Positions 11,378-22,465 of a DNA stretch of 64,000 nucleotides are shown one piece after another. Origin of the DNA: Mercurialis annua. Taxonomy: Eukaryota; Streptophyta; Magnoliopsida; Malpighiales; Euphorbiaceae. The stretch covers positions 9,183,501 through 9,247,500 of the forward strand of contig NC_065575.1 of NCBI RefSeq assembly GCF_937616625.2, in the 5' to 3' direction. Below the pieces are notes generated by a model. The model saw only the letters and a list, made by a program, of their open reading frames with translations. It was not told where the DNA came from and did no database searches. Position 1 is the first letter of the stretch. Each line of letters begins with the position of its first letter. Made by a program: the position numbers and the translations under genes.

Positions 11378-12020
11378 TCTTAGCAGCCCCCGGAAAGTCG
11401 TTTTCCGGGGCTTTTCAGCCATCCCGACGTGCTATACATTCAACTATACAAAACCCGCATCTCGGTTTTCATTAAAACGCTATAATAACTTCAAAAACGT
11501 TAAATTCGATCCTAATATTCTATATACCTAAAACAGCCCCCTTTTAACCATTTCTAACCAAAATTTTTGAAGATTTACCTTGATTTGATGTTCGGAAACG
11601 ATAGGGCTTTCGATTCTAAAGAGATCGCCGCGAAAATCGCTCGAATCGGACGTCGAACGGCGAAACGGCGGCGAAACGATCGTAATCGGCGTTTGAAGCT
11701 TCTGGAGATCACCCTTCTGATTCTCCTTTCTTCATATTTCAATCCTTATATATTAAGGTTAAATGCTCACTTTGGTCCTTGCTCTTTTTGTTTATTATCA
11801 TTTATCCTTTAAACTTTTCTTATTATTTTTCCTTTTAATTTCAATTCTAACTTTAGAATTGAACTGTAACCTTAATTTCCTCATAAATAATTTCCTGAAA
11901 TCGACCTACTAAAACTTACTTATCTAAATTTTAGATGAAAACTTTCTGATAACGCCACCCTGGCGAATCCAGACTGTACACGTTTTCCAATTAGTTAATC
12001 AATTATTTTGGGGTATTACA

Positions 12021-12035
12021 TTCTTCCCCCCTTAT
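12021..12035 (-). other. Polypurine tract of the TR-GAG element
   Basis: The minus strand reads TAAGGGGGGAAGAA immediately before the LTR start TGTAATACCCC. This is the expected position and composition of a plus-strand primer. Confidence 0.8.
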
Positions 12036-13671
12036 AAAAATTCGTCCTCGAATTTTCATATACCTTCCTTAAATACCTTGTTCAATCGTATTCTTACAAA
12101 CTGCTATAATAGTTTACCTTTTTGATCTTCCTCGATAGTGTGTTCAGTTGTACTCACATATATACTTTATCATTAGAGACGATAATCTTCGTCACCAGGC
12201 TCCCTCGTTTAGACAATCCATTACTCTTCTTTATTTGGTCGTTGTCACGACTTGATCTTGTTTTCCAACATCGTCTACTCCTATCATCATTCCTCATTGA
12301 GTGATATGGACACTCAAATTATACGTGTTTCACTATCTACGTAGTCTCATTACCCACCATCTTCTCTTGTCTCGTTATTCCATTTATTATATATAAATTC
12401 CTTCTTTTACTACTTAGTACTTGATTCATATTTATTATGAATCAATTCTCTTTCGTCGACCGTTTACGATAATATCTTATTTATATTCCTTAACAAATCC
12501 TTGTTCATAACCTATCATTCTTTTCTTTCCACACTTCCGCTGCGATACTCTGATTAATCATTCACTAACTGTTGACTTTGCAGTTAGGTTCACACGGTCT
12601 CTTATCTATTACTATTCCTCGGTGACAGTATCTCGATATACTTATCGAGTAACTTCCTATGCTAACAATCCTTAACCCTCTTACTACTGCTTGATTCATA
12701 ATCATTATGAATCAATTCTCTTTATTCGACCTTTTTGAACAAGGTTTGTTTGTTCGTAGGGTTCGTATCCTCTGACGTATGTAATTTCTATGTTCCATTT
12801 TCTCATTCTAGAGGTACACTAGCTCTTAGCTTATTATACGTGGTCGCTATCACTTTACAAACGTGTAAAGTAACGCCATTGTACTTGTATTCTACATACA
12901 AGACTGCTTTAAGGATTTGCAATTCAAATCTTGATACCTCTCGCTTCACGATACACTATTCGTTATTCTCTACACGTATATCCTTATGTAGGCCTAACAA
13001 GATGATCAGTCTTGTTCTACGCCTCTAGGTACAGAGTCATTGTCTGAGCGTACTTACGTTTGAAAACTCATTCGTTTAAAATCACGATCTTTTCATTTTC
13101 AAATCATGTCATAATTGTGCGCCGGTGTGATGACTTCTCTCATCACAAGAGTTGCAATGACACTCCTCTTTTTCATTTTCAGACATACACAATGTATATG
13201 ATGCATGTCCTATTAGTGAATGCAATATGGATGTAGTGATGCAATTCTATTCATGTCAATGCGATGTTTTTATGATTCGTGTCCGGGCACAATTATGTCT
13301 TTTCAAAACATTTATTTCATCAAATACATTTCTTTTCACAAAACGAAATTTACGTAAGTTTCTATCGACATAAGACTCTGTACAAACTTTTTATTCATAG
13401 CGATTAACGCTCTGTCATTCACAAACTAAACATACCTATTACATACGAAAAGATGTAACCCTATTCGTCTGTTTCAAGCGTCGTGCTAAACTCACGTCCT
13501 AAACGTTCTCCTTTGAACTAGATTAGCTCAAGAGGTCCAATCATTATTGAGCTTCTTGTGTTTGAATTCCATAACTTCCACAGCTACTATGTGGTCTATC
13601 TTGTAATTTTTAACCAAACATCATTGAAGAGACAAAATTGTTGGGCATTTCACATGATTCGTGGTATTCTG
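12036..13671 (-). other. TR-GAG interior without recognisable pol
   Basis: These 1.6 kb lie where protease, reverse transcriptase and integrase would be encoded in an autonomous relative. No open frame over about 100 codons and no recognisable pol motif is visible on either strand. It is best described as noncoding retroelement interior. Confidence 0.6.
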
Positions 13672-14805
13672 TTACATGGAAAGTGGGCATTCGTTCTCGT
13701 AGTGACCTTGTTGTCCACACTTAAAGCATACATCCCTTGCAGCCTGACAGACACCTAAGTGTCTTCTGCCACATTGTGGACATATGGGGTTTGTAAGGCT
13801 TGAACTTCCTTGTTCAGACTTCAAACTAATGGTTCTAGCCCTTTTGGCTGCTTTTCCTTGTCTGCCCTTCTTATGAGTCCGACCATGTCGTCGTTCAGTT
13901 TCTTCTCTCACTTGACTAGACGTTTGATGTCCGTAATTCAAACGTTCACTTCTTGTCTGATTTGAGCGTGAAGGATCAGGGATTTCGTTGAAATGGATAA
14001 GTGCCCGTTCCATTTGTTTCGCACTATCCACAAGCTGAACAAATTCTTTATCAGTATGACTCAATAATCCTATAAATTGAGATCCTAATCCATTCACGAA
14101 TCTTGTATTAACTTGGACCCTATCTATCATTAAATCTGGAGCAAATCTGCTCAGTCGATTAAACTCAGCGACATAATCGTGAACTGATCCATCCCCTCGA
14201 GATAACGATAATAACTTGTCTCTATTGCCTTCAACCACAGCAAATGGTAGGAAGAATTCTTTGAATCGGGTCACAAACTCTGCCCATGTTATTTGACCCA
14301 TTATCGGTCTGATTACTTGTCGAAACCAATCCATGGCTGAACCTTTCAATGACATTTCCGTCAAAATTATTGTTTGTCTTTCATCTGCTTGGAGTCTACG
14401 AGCATTCTGCTCAACTTCTTCTAGGAAATCGAGTGCATCACTTGATCCGTCAAACTTTTTTGAGTTTAACTTCGCATAAGCCAATAACAAATCTCTATCC
14501 GTATTTCTCTCTTCGCGTTGATACTGTCGTTGTATCAACTGCCCCATCATTAACATACAATTCCGCATATCAGTTACTTCTGCGGCAAGTCGATTGACAT
14601 CGACATTAGGTGGTTGCGGCACTCCTGGTGCCTGCACGTTCCCGGCTTGGCCTACTCCAGGTTCCTCTTGATCTCTGTCCCGTCCACGGCCCCTACCTAC
14701 CGATTGGGCCGGGTCATATTCGCCCGTATTACCTCTGGCCTCTTCGCGGGTCTCGTTTACGAGTTGTGCGACTGCACGCGCTTGTGTAGTTCTTTGCTCA
14801 GCCAT
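13672..14805 (-). CDS. Retrotransposon Gag protein, 377 residues
   Basis: This encodes the structural Gag of a Ty3/gypsy-related element, which would form the particle that packages element RNA. The middle (about residues 108-210) has the retrotransposon-gag pattern: a FDGSSDALDFLEEVE stretch, then AMDWFRQ, then WAEFVTRFKEFFLP, then a YVAEFNRLSRFAPDL segment. A basic region follows. The C terminus has a CCHC zinc knuckle, CFKCGQQGHYENEC (C360-C373), preceded by a knuckle-like CPQCGRRHLGVC. The frame stops right after the knuckle, with no fusion to protease. The start ATG at 14805 opens MAEQRTTQARAVAQL. The reading frame is intact, which fits a recent insertion and suggests Gag may still be made. 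Confidence 0.9.
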   Translation of the reverse strand: MAEQRTTQARAVAQLVNETREEARGNTGEYDPAQSVGRGRGRDRDQEEPGVGQAGNVQAPGVPQPPNVDVNRLAAEVTDMRNCMLMMGQLIQRQYQREERNTDRDLLLAYAKLNSKKFDGSSDALDFLEEVEQNARRLQADERQTIILTEMSLKGSAMDWFRQVIRPIMGQITWAEFVTRFKEFFLPFAVVEGNRDKLLSLSRGDGSVHDYVAEFNRLSRFAPDLMIDRVQVNTRFVNGLGSQFIGLLSHTDKEFVQLVDSAKQMERALIHFNEIPDPSRSNQTRSERLNYGHQTSSQVREETERRHGRTHKKGRQGKAAKRARTISLKSEQGSSSLTNPICPQCGRRHLGVCQAARDVCFKCGQQGHYENECPLSM

Positions 14806-15616
14806 TCTATTCGTATAGAATTCTCGATGTGTCCCTTAAAACATAGCATAAATAAACCATCACAAACAAGTTCCTTTTGGCTTAACTTGGCCACCTCACA
14901 AACTTGATAACTTATTCTGCTCTTTGTAGATTTAGCGGAACCTTAAGAACATATAGTCATATGTATATGTTTCATTACTATGCTACATATGTCTATAAAC
15001 ATTCTATGTCGATCAAATTCCAAATAAAATCAATATTCCCTAGATTTTCCTCGGTGACGTCGCGTATTTTAAGTCTTGCGAGCATTCCGCTCACTGTAGA
15101 CTTAACAAAATTAAGCAGCATCTAATCAATAAGCGCAAGTTCTATTAATAACAACCAATCACAAACACACATTTCATATATCGTATATATTATCACAGGC
15201 GTACATACCTGTGAGCATATCACTCTCTTGAGTGATCATGCTGCAAAACAAAACACAACTCATCTTATCAATCATATAACAGCTGATCATTTCAATCTCA
15301 TCATCATTATTGATGATATTCTTATAATATGAGTCTCGAGAGTATATAACTCTTCGCAGACTAAAGATACTCGAAAGCATACTGCTTATTCGAGTAAACA
15401 CAAACATATATTGTGCTCGCGCACACATCTAACTTGACTCCTATTAGCACATATAAGGAAGGACGTTTTTATGCAACGTTTGAAAAACCGATGAAATCGA
15501 TGATAACGTTCAAAAGACATGACTGAAAATCCCTATAATCCGCAGTAGTGCCTAAGTGCTGACTGACTCTTTCCTAAACTCCAATCACAAAAGAACAATG
15601 GCCTAGGAATACTAAA
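14806..15616 (-). other. TR-GAG untranslated leader
   Basis: This is the roughly 0.8-kb region between the primer-binding site and the gag start codon. No supportable gene is visible. In LTR elements this interval normally holds packaging signals; none can be identified by eye. Confidence 0.5.
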
Positions 15617-15633
15617 CCATTGCTCTGATACCA
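15617..15633 (-). other. Primer-binding site, initiator Met-tRNA type
   Basis: The minus strand reads TGGTATCAGAGCAATGG, the usual plant complement to the 3' end of initiator methionine tRNA. It lies four bases from the LTR boundary at 15638, which fixes the element on the minus strand. Confidence 0.88.
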
Positions 15634-16309
15634 ACTTTGTCACGACCCAAATTATTGAGCCGCGACCGGCGCTAGGGAATGGGAGTGGTAGCTCCAAAAC
15701 CCGTAGCAAGCCTGAAAATACATACTAATTTTTTTTGCAAATCAAATTATATCTCGTATATCATAATAATATCAAAATATACACGACCCCTGTTTGAAAT
15801 ACATATCAGAGTTAAAGCGCTTCACAAATAGAGTCTGACTATTCTAAACTACTGCGGACTTGCTAGAATGAGAACCTAGTCTCATGACTCGTACTACTTC
15901 CGAGAATTAAAACTTCGGAAGCTTCATTCTCCACATCATACCTAACTCAACCTGTAAAAATTGGAATAACAACGGGGTCAGTATAAAACTGAGTGAATAC
16001 ACATAATTACAAGTAATATTGCATAAAGGGTGAAAACGTTTAAAAACCTCTTTATGTAGAAAATATTCTTTTTGAATTATACTTCACACGATCTTATTCC
16101 CAAACATACTTCGTATGTTCGTTCATACTATCAGAGGCCATGTACGTGTCATAAACTAAGCGTTTATGTTATAGACGTACTTGATATCCTTGCCTCGCAC
16201 TTATGTTTCATGTACGTTTATACTGCGTACGTGCTTGACATGTTTTGTTTACTGTTATAGTTTTGATTGTCTTTATTTTTTCTTATTAAGTTTCTCTAAC
16301 TTCATTTTT

Positions 16310-16509
16310 TTGACATCGATAGCAAAGCCAACCGATGTGTTTCATCTGTCTGACATCGATAGCAAAGCCAACCGATGTATTACGCATATCTGACATCGAT
16401 AGCAAAGCCAACCGATGTGTTTTACATATCTGACATCGATAGCCAAGCCAACCGATGTGTCTTTAATCATCTGACATCGATAGCCACGCCAACCGATGTG
16501 TCTTATCTC
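16310..16509. repeat. Five 40-bp tandem repeats, second LTR copy
   Basis: This is the counterpart of the 10041-10240 array at the expected offset. The first unit differs by one base just before TGACATCG. Confidence 0.88.
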
Positions 16510-17506
16510 ATATCTTAATTATTGCTCTTGTTTCATATTGATTCTCGATATATATTATACTTGATTTTATCTTTATATGAGTCCCGAGGACTATTATCGA
16601 GAATAGGTAGATACAGGTCTCGGGATACCTCTACCGAGTTCAACCTTGTATCTCAGTTCTTATATTTGGTTATACCATCGTACAACTTCTCGTTTTACGT
16701 TTATTATTTAATTATATATTTTCCGTTATATTGTATTGATCCTTTATGGACCATAACATGCACATTGCAATCTACAATCATACATCTATAACACACGCAC
16801 GTATGGTATTCGTTATAATTAGAAGTACGTATGGGAACGTACTATATTTCTTTGTAAACATATGAATAATAGTACATATGGGAATGTACTATACTTTTCT
16901 CGTGCATATTTGGTTCGATACTTGTATATTGCTTAACCTCTTTCCCAGTATTTTAAACAGATATGTTCTTTTCATCTATTTATATTATTCTTAAAATAAC
17001 GCAGTACGGAAAGTAATCATTTTCAAAACATACATACATATACTTTTTCAAACATATTATTAAACATATAAGTATTCATATAGTCGCCCGTATATAAAAA
17101 TACGCGACTTTATGAATATTAACGAGTAATTAAAATGTACTCACAGTGACTGCTATCCAATCTACCGCAATGCTACTAATCTATCACACAGGTTCTATGC
17201 ATTGTCCGATCTTGTAGCTATTCCAGCTCGTCGGCCTGGTAGCTCGTCGGTACGCCCATTACTTATCCAAATTACCTGTACGTTTAATTCATAAACGTAA
17301 ACTTTAGGGTTTACTTTCATTTCGATGAAGTTTCAAGGAGTTTTCAGGACAATGCGCAGGTGCTGCCTGCACACTGACACTGTTTAGTAAAACGACGATC
17401 TCTCCCAATTGAACCGTTGGATCGACATGAAATTTGACAGACGCGTTCCTAAGAGGCAAATCTATAAACTGACCGTTGGGATTTTGAATCTGGCAAGTTT
17501 TAGGTA

Positions 17507-17646
17507 GTGTGCAAACGCACACAATAGGTGTGCGAACGCACACCCTAATTTTAAGGAGTGTGCGAACGCACACTCAATGTGTGCGAACGCACACCCTTAT
17601 TTTTAAGGAGTGTGCGAACGCACACTTAATGTGTGCGAACGCACAC
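17507..17646. repeat. Six-palindrome block, second LTR copy
   Basis: This is the counterpart of 11238-11377. The first palindrome here reads GTGTGCAAACGCACAC, one of the few LTR-LTR differences. Confidence 0.9.
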
Positions 17647-18593
17647 TCTTAACAGCCCCCGAAAAGTCGTTTTCCGGGGCTTTTCAGCCATCCCGACGTG
17701 CTATACATTCAACTATACAAAACCCGCATCTCGGTTTTCATTAAAACGCTATAATAACTTCAAAAACGTTAAATTCGATCCTAATATTCTATATACCTAA
17801 AACAGCCCCCTTTTAACCATTTCTAACCAAATTTTTTGAAGATTTACCTTGATTTGATGTTCGGAAACGATAGGGCTTTCGATTCTAAAGAGATCGCCGC
17901 GAAAATCGCTCGAATCGGACGTCGAACGGCGAAACGGCGGCGAAACGATCGTAATCGGCGTTTGAAGCTTCTGGAGATCACCCTTCTGATTCTCCTTTCT
18001 TCATATTTCAATCCTTATATATTAAGGTTAAATGCTCACTTTGGTCCTTGCTCTTTTTGTCTATTATCATTTATCCTTTAAACTTTTCTTATTATTTTTC
18101 CTTTTAATTTCAATTCTAACTTTAGAATTGAACTGTAACCTTAATTTCCTCATAAATAATTTCCTGAAATCGACCTACTAAAACTTACTTATCTAAATTT
18201 TAGATGAAAACTTTCTGATAACGCCACCCTGGCGAATCCAGACTGTACACGTTTTCCAATTAGTTAATCAATTATTTTGGGGTATTACATAATGGGTATG
18301 TTTGATTCTTGTATGTTGCCTGCATCTAATGGGCATGTCATCTCATCTGTGCTTCTGAGACTGGTTTTGTGTTGATAACATCAGATCCAAAAGAAAGAGG
18401 TGATTATTCTGAACTTTTTTTAGTTAGTTCTTCATTTTGATGATTCTGAAATTTTGTTAGTTAGTGTTATTGATACACTTTTTTTGTGTTTAATCTCTGT
18501 TTGAGAATAAAGTGGTGATCCTGGACCCTGGTGGAAGCTGTTGACCAGTACAACATACCTGCTTCTTTGGCCTTTGCAGTTGCAGATCATTCG

Positions 18594-21003
18594 ATGGCAG
18601 CAAACTCAATGGTAAGACAATCTTCCTAACTTCTTTACTTCTTAACTTCTTTTTTTTAACTTGTTGGATATGTGCTAATGTTCTCTTGTTTTTAATTTTG
18701 TAGATGCCAACAGTTGAAGAAGTTGGGACTGGTGGGAGCAATATTGCTCCCACTGGGACTCCCAATGCTCCTGTTGATGTGCCATTGGTGGTAGAGGGTT
18801 CAACAATCCCTCTTCCTGTGCCTGCTGCTGCTCATGCTCCTGCTGAGGCCACTGGGGTAAGGAAAAGAAAACCCATGGTTACTAGATCACCTGTTTGGGA
18901 ACATTACGAGCGTGTGTATGATGAATGTGGTAGAGTCATGAGTGCTAAGTGTCTTTACTGTGCTAGAGTTTATCAATGTCATAGCAAATTGAATGGTACT
19001 TCTACTTTGAGAGCCCATATGCTTGCATGTCTTAAAAATCCTCATGCTAAACATATTAGGCAGACATTGTTAACTTTAACTCCTGTTGCCCCTGTTTGTA
19101 ATGCTGGTGATGATAATGATAACAGAGTAAATGTTGGGTCATGGAAATTCTGTCAAGAAGTTATTAGGGAAGCTTTAGCCTATATGATAATTGTGGATGA
19201 GTTGCCTCTAAGGTTTGTGGAAGGGGTTGGGTATAAAAATTGATGTTAGCTGCATGTCCTAGGTTTAAAATACCTAGTAGGTGGACTGTAACTAGGGACT
19301 GTTTCAAAATGTATGAGGAACAAAGATTGAAACTGAAACTTTTCTTAAAGAATCATAGTCAAAGGGTTAGTATAACCACTGACACATGGACTAGCATCCA
19401 GAGAATTAACTATATGTGTGTTACTTGTCATTGGCTTGATGACCTTTGGGTTTTGCACAAATGTATAATTGCTTTTATGCCTGTTAGTGGACACAAGGGA
19501 GAATACATTTCTAAGTCCCTTGAAAATTGCTTGGTGGACTGGGGACTTAAAAATGTATTCTCTATCACAATGGATAATGCCAGTAGTAATGACACTGCTG
19601 TGTCTGCTTTTAAAAAGAAATTGAATCAATGGGGCACTGGTGTTGCTAAGGGTAAGTATTTGCACATGAGATGCATTGCTCATATCTTGAATCTTGTTGT
19701 CAGTGATGGTTTGAAAGATGTCAATGTGTCAATTAAAAAAGTTAGAGACTGTGTTAGGTACATTAGGAATAGTCCTGCTAGGCTAAGAAAGTTTAGAGAA
19801 GCTGCTGAATTTGTGGGGATTGAAACTAAAAAGTCATTATGTCTTGATGTGCCAACTCGTTGGAATTCTACTTATTTGATGCTTACAACTGCCTGTATTT
19901 TTGAGAAAGCATTTGAGAAGTATGAGGAAGATGAGTCCTGTTTTAAGTCTGACTTGAATGGTAACATACCTGACTCTTTAGATTGGGAGGTTGTGAGGAA
20001 GTTTTCTGATTGTTTATGTCATTTTTATCATGTAACTTTGCGCATATCAGGTTCTTTGTATGTTACCTCTGATATGCATTTTCAAGAGATATGTGATTTG
20101 AGTTGTGTGTTATCTGATATGATTGATAGTGAAGATAGTGAAGTGAAATTGTTGGGTGAAAAAATGAAAACAAAGTTTGACAAATACTGGGGTGATCCTG
20201 AAAAAATGAATAAACTGATTTTCTTTGCTTGTGTCTTTGATCCTACTGTGAAGTTAGAGGGTATGGAATATTCTCTAACAACAATGTTTGGTAAAGAGAA
20301 GGGGGTCATTTTGTTTAAATCAGTTGTTGATGAGCTTACTATTTTGTTCAATGAATACAAATCTGTGTATGAAAATGGTGGAAGTATAACAAATTTGACT
20401 GAGGTAGTAAGCTCTCAATATGAAGTGTCCCCATCTCAAGGGGCCAGTGCCTCACCAACTGGATCTATTCTTGTGTCTGCTTCTGGTTCAAAAAAAGGTG
20501 CTTCAGTTATGAAAACCAGATTCAAGAAGCATAGAAAGGAAATGGGAACTTCAAGTACTCGAAGGAGTGAGCTAGAAGTATACCTCAGTGAGGATTTACC
20601 GGAAGATGATATGGAGGTTTTGATTTGGTGGAAGCAAAATGCACAAAGGTTTCCAGTGCTATCCAAGCTTGCTCGTGACATTCTTGCAGTTCCCATTTCC
20701 ACTGTTGCATCTGAGTCTGCATTCAGTACTGGAGGTAGAGTCCTTGATAGCTTCAGGAGCTCTTTGACTCCTAAACTGGTGGAAGCTCTGGTATGCACAC
20801 AAGATTGGTTCAGAGGCTTTAAAGAGCCTCTTGTTGTGGAGGAAATATTGGAGGAGTTAGAGGCATTTGACAAAGGTTATGCAATTCTCTCCTTTATTTT
20901 TTCTTTTTGTTAAACTGCCTTATATTGTATCATTGCTTTCTGAACTTCTTCTCTTTGGTTTTTTGTTTCAGAATTGCCAAATGTTGGTCCTGTTGCAATA
21001 TGA
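18594..21003 (+). pseudogene. hAT transposase (BED finger, RNase H-like core, hATC domain), apparently frameshifted
   Basis: My model is exon 18594-18611 (ATGGCAGCAAACTCAATG, donor GTAAGA), exon 18704-20875 and exon 20972-21003 (acceptor TTTCAG, ending VGPVAI-stop). The first block has a BED zinc finger (CLYC at 83-86, HMLAC at 105-109 counted from 18704). The second has the hAT catalytic-core signatures TTDTWTS and TMDNASSND, the LDVPTRWNSTYLML stretch, and a C-terminal dimerisation domain (LSKLARDILAVPISTVASES...). The frame breaks at about 19237-19243: one frame ends GVGYKN-stop and the other resumes MLAACPRFKIPSRWTV at the same point, as after a 1-bp indel in the A-run. If real, the transposase is inactive; a sequencing error is also possible. 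The family is hAT; I do not assign it to a named element. Confidence 0.85.
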
Positions 21004-22327
21004 GAAAGAGAATGACACATTTTTTGCTTTTGGTGGATTTGGAATTTGGACCTTCTGGTGGAAGCCAAATCAGATCATTGTCCCTGCCTGATGTCCCTTC
21101 TGAATGAGAACTGATCTAAGGATCAGTTAATGTCCCTGTCCCTTCTGATAGTATGATTTTTGGTGGTGGAAGCAAAAACTAGTGCTGAATTTTGTTCAAA
21201 CTTCAAAGTATGAACTTCTAACTTTTAAACTCTTGTACAGTTGTACTTTATTTACTGACTTTAACTTTTAAACTCTTGTTCAACTCAATCTTTTTTTGTA
21301 AATATGATGCATTACTCAGTTTTAACTTTCTCTTTTAAAACTAGTTGCCTTCTGTTTTTCAAAGTTCAAACTTTTCTACTTTTCTCAGTTTTAAGTTTAA
21401 CTCTATTTTTCTACTTTTCTCAGTTTTAAATCTTTTAAAACTATATTGACTGCTCTTAATCTTTCCCTCTTTTTAATTCAGTTTTAAAAGTGTTTATAAT
21501 CTTTTGTTTTGGGCTATGATGATGCTTCCACCACAAACTGATCTTGTAAGGCCTGCATAATTGTGATATGATGTTTTAATGGCACATTTTTTAAGCCACC
21601 ATATCATTTGTTCGCCTTACAAATGACCAGAAAAGCACTAGACTGAGCCCCTGTTTATATAACTTTTTTTTTTTAAATATACTTCTGTTTTAGTTAGTAC
21701 AATTTTCAATTTCAATAATGAGAAGTTGCCTTTCAATCTTAAAACAGCTTCTCCTTTCATGTCCATTTTGTTGCCTGGACTTCAACTGAAAGTGATGAAA
21801 GAGTGACTGTGTACATACAACACAGAGAGACTATGCAATTGGTTTGAACTTGGAACTTTGGAAGCAGCTTCTTTTAATTGCTTTCATTGAATCATTTTTT
21901 TGATTATTTGAACTGTGTAATTTTTGAACAGTCAATTGTTTTGTGTATTGCTACTTTCTGATTCAGGAGGGAATTTTTGTATATTTGTATTAATAGTTGT
22001 GTACTATTAATAGGGGAAAACTTGTAATTAATTTAAAGGTGGGGGTATAGATCATTTCATACATTTTAAGTATGTAAATTTGTAATATTTTACATTTTGC
22101 TGTCTTTACAATATGTTTTATGTCTATTTATTAAAGGCCCATGATAAGGCCCAAACCGAAATACCGAACCGACACCGAACCGAACCGACCGATCATTTTC
22201 GGTTAAAAACCAATCGGTTTTCAATTTAATATAATGCAATTTGGTTTCAAATATGTCTTAAATCGAAATAGTCGGTTTTCAATTTTTAGGAACCGAACCG
22301 AACCGAACCGACCGACGCACACCCCTA
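21004..22327 (+). other. 3' part of the hAT element, noncoding
   Basis: This T-rich stretch follows the transposase stop, with no supportable gene, and ends in ACCGAA-rich subterminal repeats (22150-22310). Confidence 0.6.
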
Positions 22328-22335
22328 AATATCAC

Positions 22336-22465
22336 AATAGTTAAGGTACTAAATTGGGCTTCAACTTCATACATGTTATGTTATCAAACAAGCAGCATAC
22401 TACAGCTCCATCCCACCACCAAACTGGCCCCACACGCGCCACCGCAAACTGAAACCGGCGGCAAC
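22336..22465 (+). promoter_or_regulatory. Remaining proximal leader/promoter of the CCR4-like gene
   Basis: Only about 130 bp separate the hAT target duplication from the preferred start codon. An in-frame upstream ATG at 22373 would extend the protein by 31 residues that look like leader sequence. The original promoter now lies mostly beyond the 13.7-kb insertion. Confidence 0.45.

Larger units (their letters stand above)
9369..12020 (-). repeat. 3' LTR of the TR-GAG element (element orientation)
   Basis: On the plus strand it runs TGTCACGACCC to GGGGTATTACA; in element sense it starts TGTAATACCCC. It contains the 40-bp repeats (10041-10240) and the six-palindrome block (11238-11377). Small open frames here recur identically in the other LTR and are not genes. 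Confidence 0.92.
9369..18289 (-). mobile_element. TR-GAG-type non-autonomous LTR retrotransposon, 8.9 kb, recent
   Basis: Two 2652-bp LTRs (9369-12020 and 15638-18289) flank a 3617-bp interior. The 5-bp duplication TAATG is exact at 9364-9368 and 18290-18294. The element reads on the minus strand: primer-binding site next to the 15638 LTR, gag at 13672-14805, polypurine tract next to 12020. No protease, reverse transcriptase, RNase H or integrase frame is visible in the 1.65 kb after gag, so it must depend on enzymes from a relative. By eye I see about seven substitutions and no length difference between the LTRs, indicating a young insertion. It lies in the presumed first intron of the hAT transposase gene. 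Confidence 0.9.
15638..18289 (-). repeat. 5' LTR of the TR-GAG element (element orientation)
   Basis: It is the same length as the other LTR (constant offset 6269). Differences I noticed include changes near 16309, 16729, 17513, 17652, 17661, 17831 and 18061. It would carry the element promoter in its U3, transcribing toward lower coordinates. Confidence 0.92.
8635..22327 (+). mobile_element. hAT DNA transposon (about 4.8 kb) containing a nested LTR retrotransposon
   Basis: The element begins TAGGGGTGTGC and ends GCACACCCCTA. The 8-bp target duplication AATATCAC lies at 8627-8634 and 22328-22335, as expected for hAT elements. Subterminal regions are rich in ACCGAA/TTCGGT repeats, typical transposase-binding arrays (8650-8810 and 22150-22310). 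It carries its own transposase gene (18594-21003) and a CT-rich leader around 8950-9050. Subtracting the nested retrotransposon and its duplicated 5 bp leaves about 4767 bp. Its right end is about 138 bp from the CCR4-like start codon. Confidence 0.9.

Noticed and set aside
19234..19243. Programmed -1 frameshift in the hAT transposase
   Set aside because: The heptamer T AAA AAT lacks the X XXY YYZ pattern, and hAT transposases are not known to use frameshifting; an indel is simpler.
20436..20873. 145-codon minus-strand frame
   Set aside because: It is antisense shadow of the hAT transposase C-terminal domain.
22373..22465. Upstream in-frame ATG of the CCR4-like gene as the true start
   Set aside because: The 31 extra residues look like leader sequence, and the ATG lies only about 40 bp from the hAT junction; kept as an alternative only.
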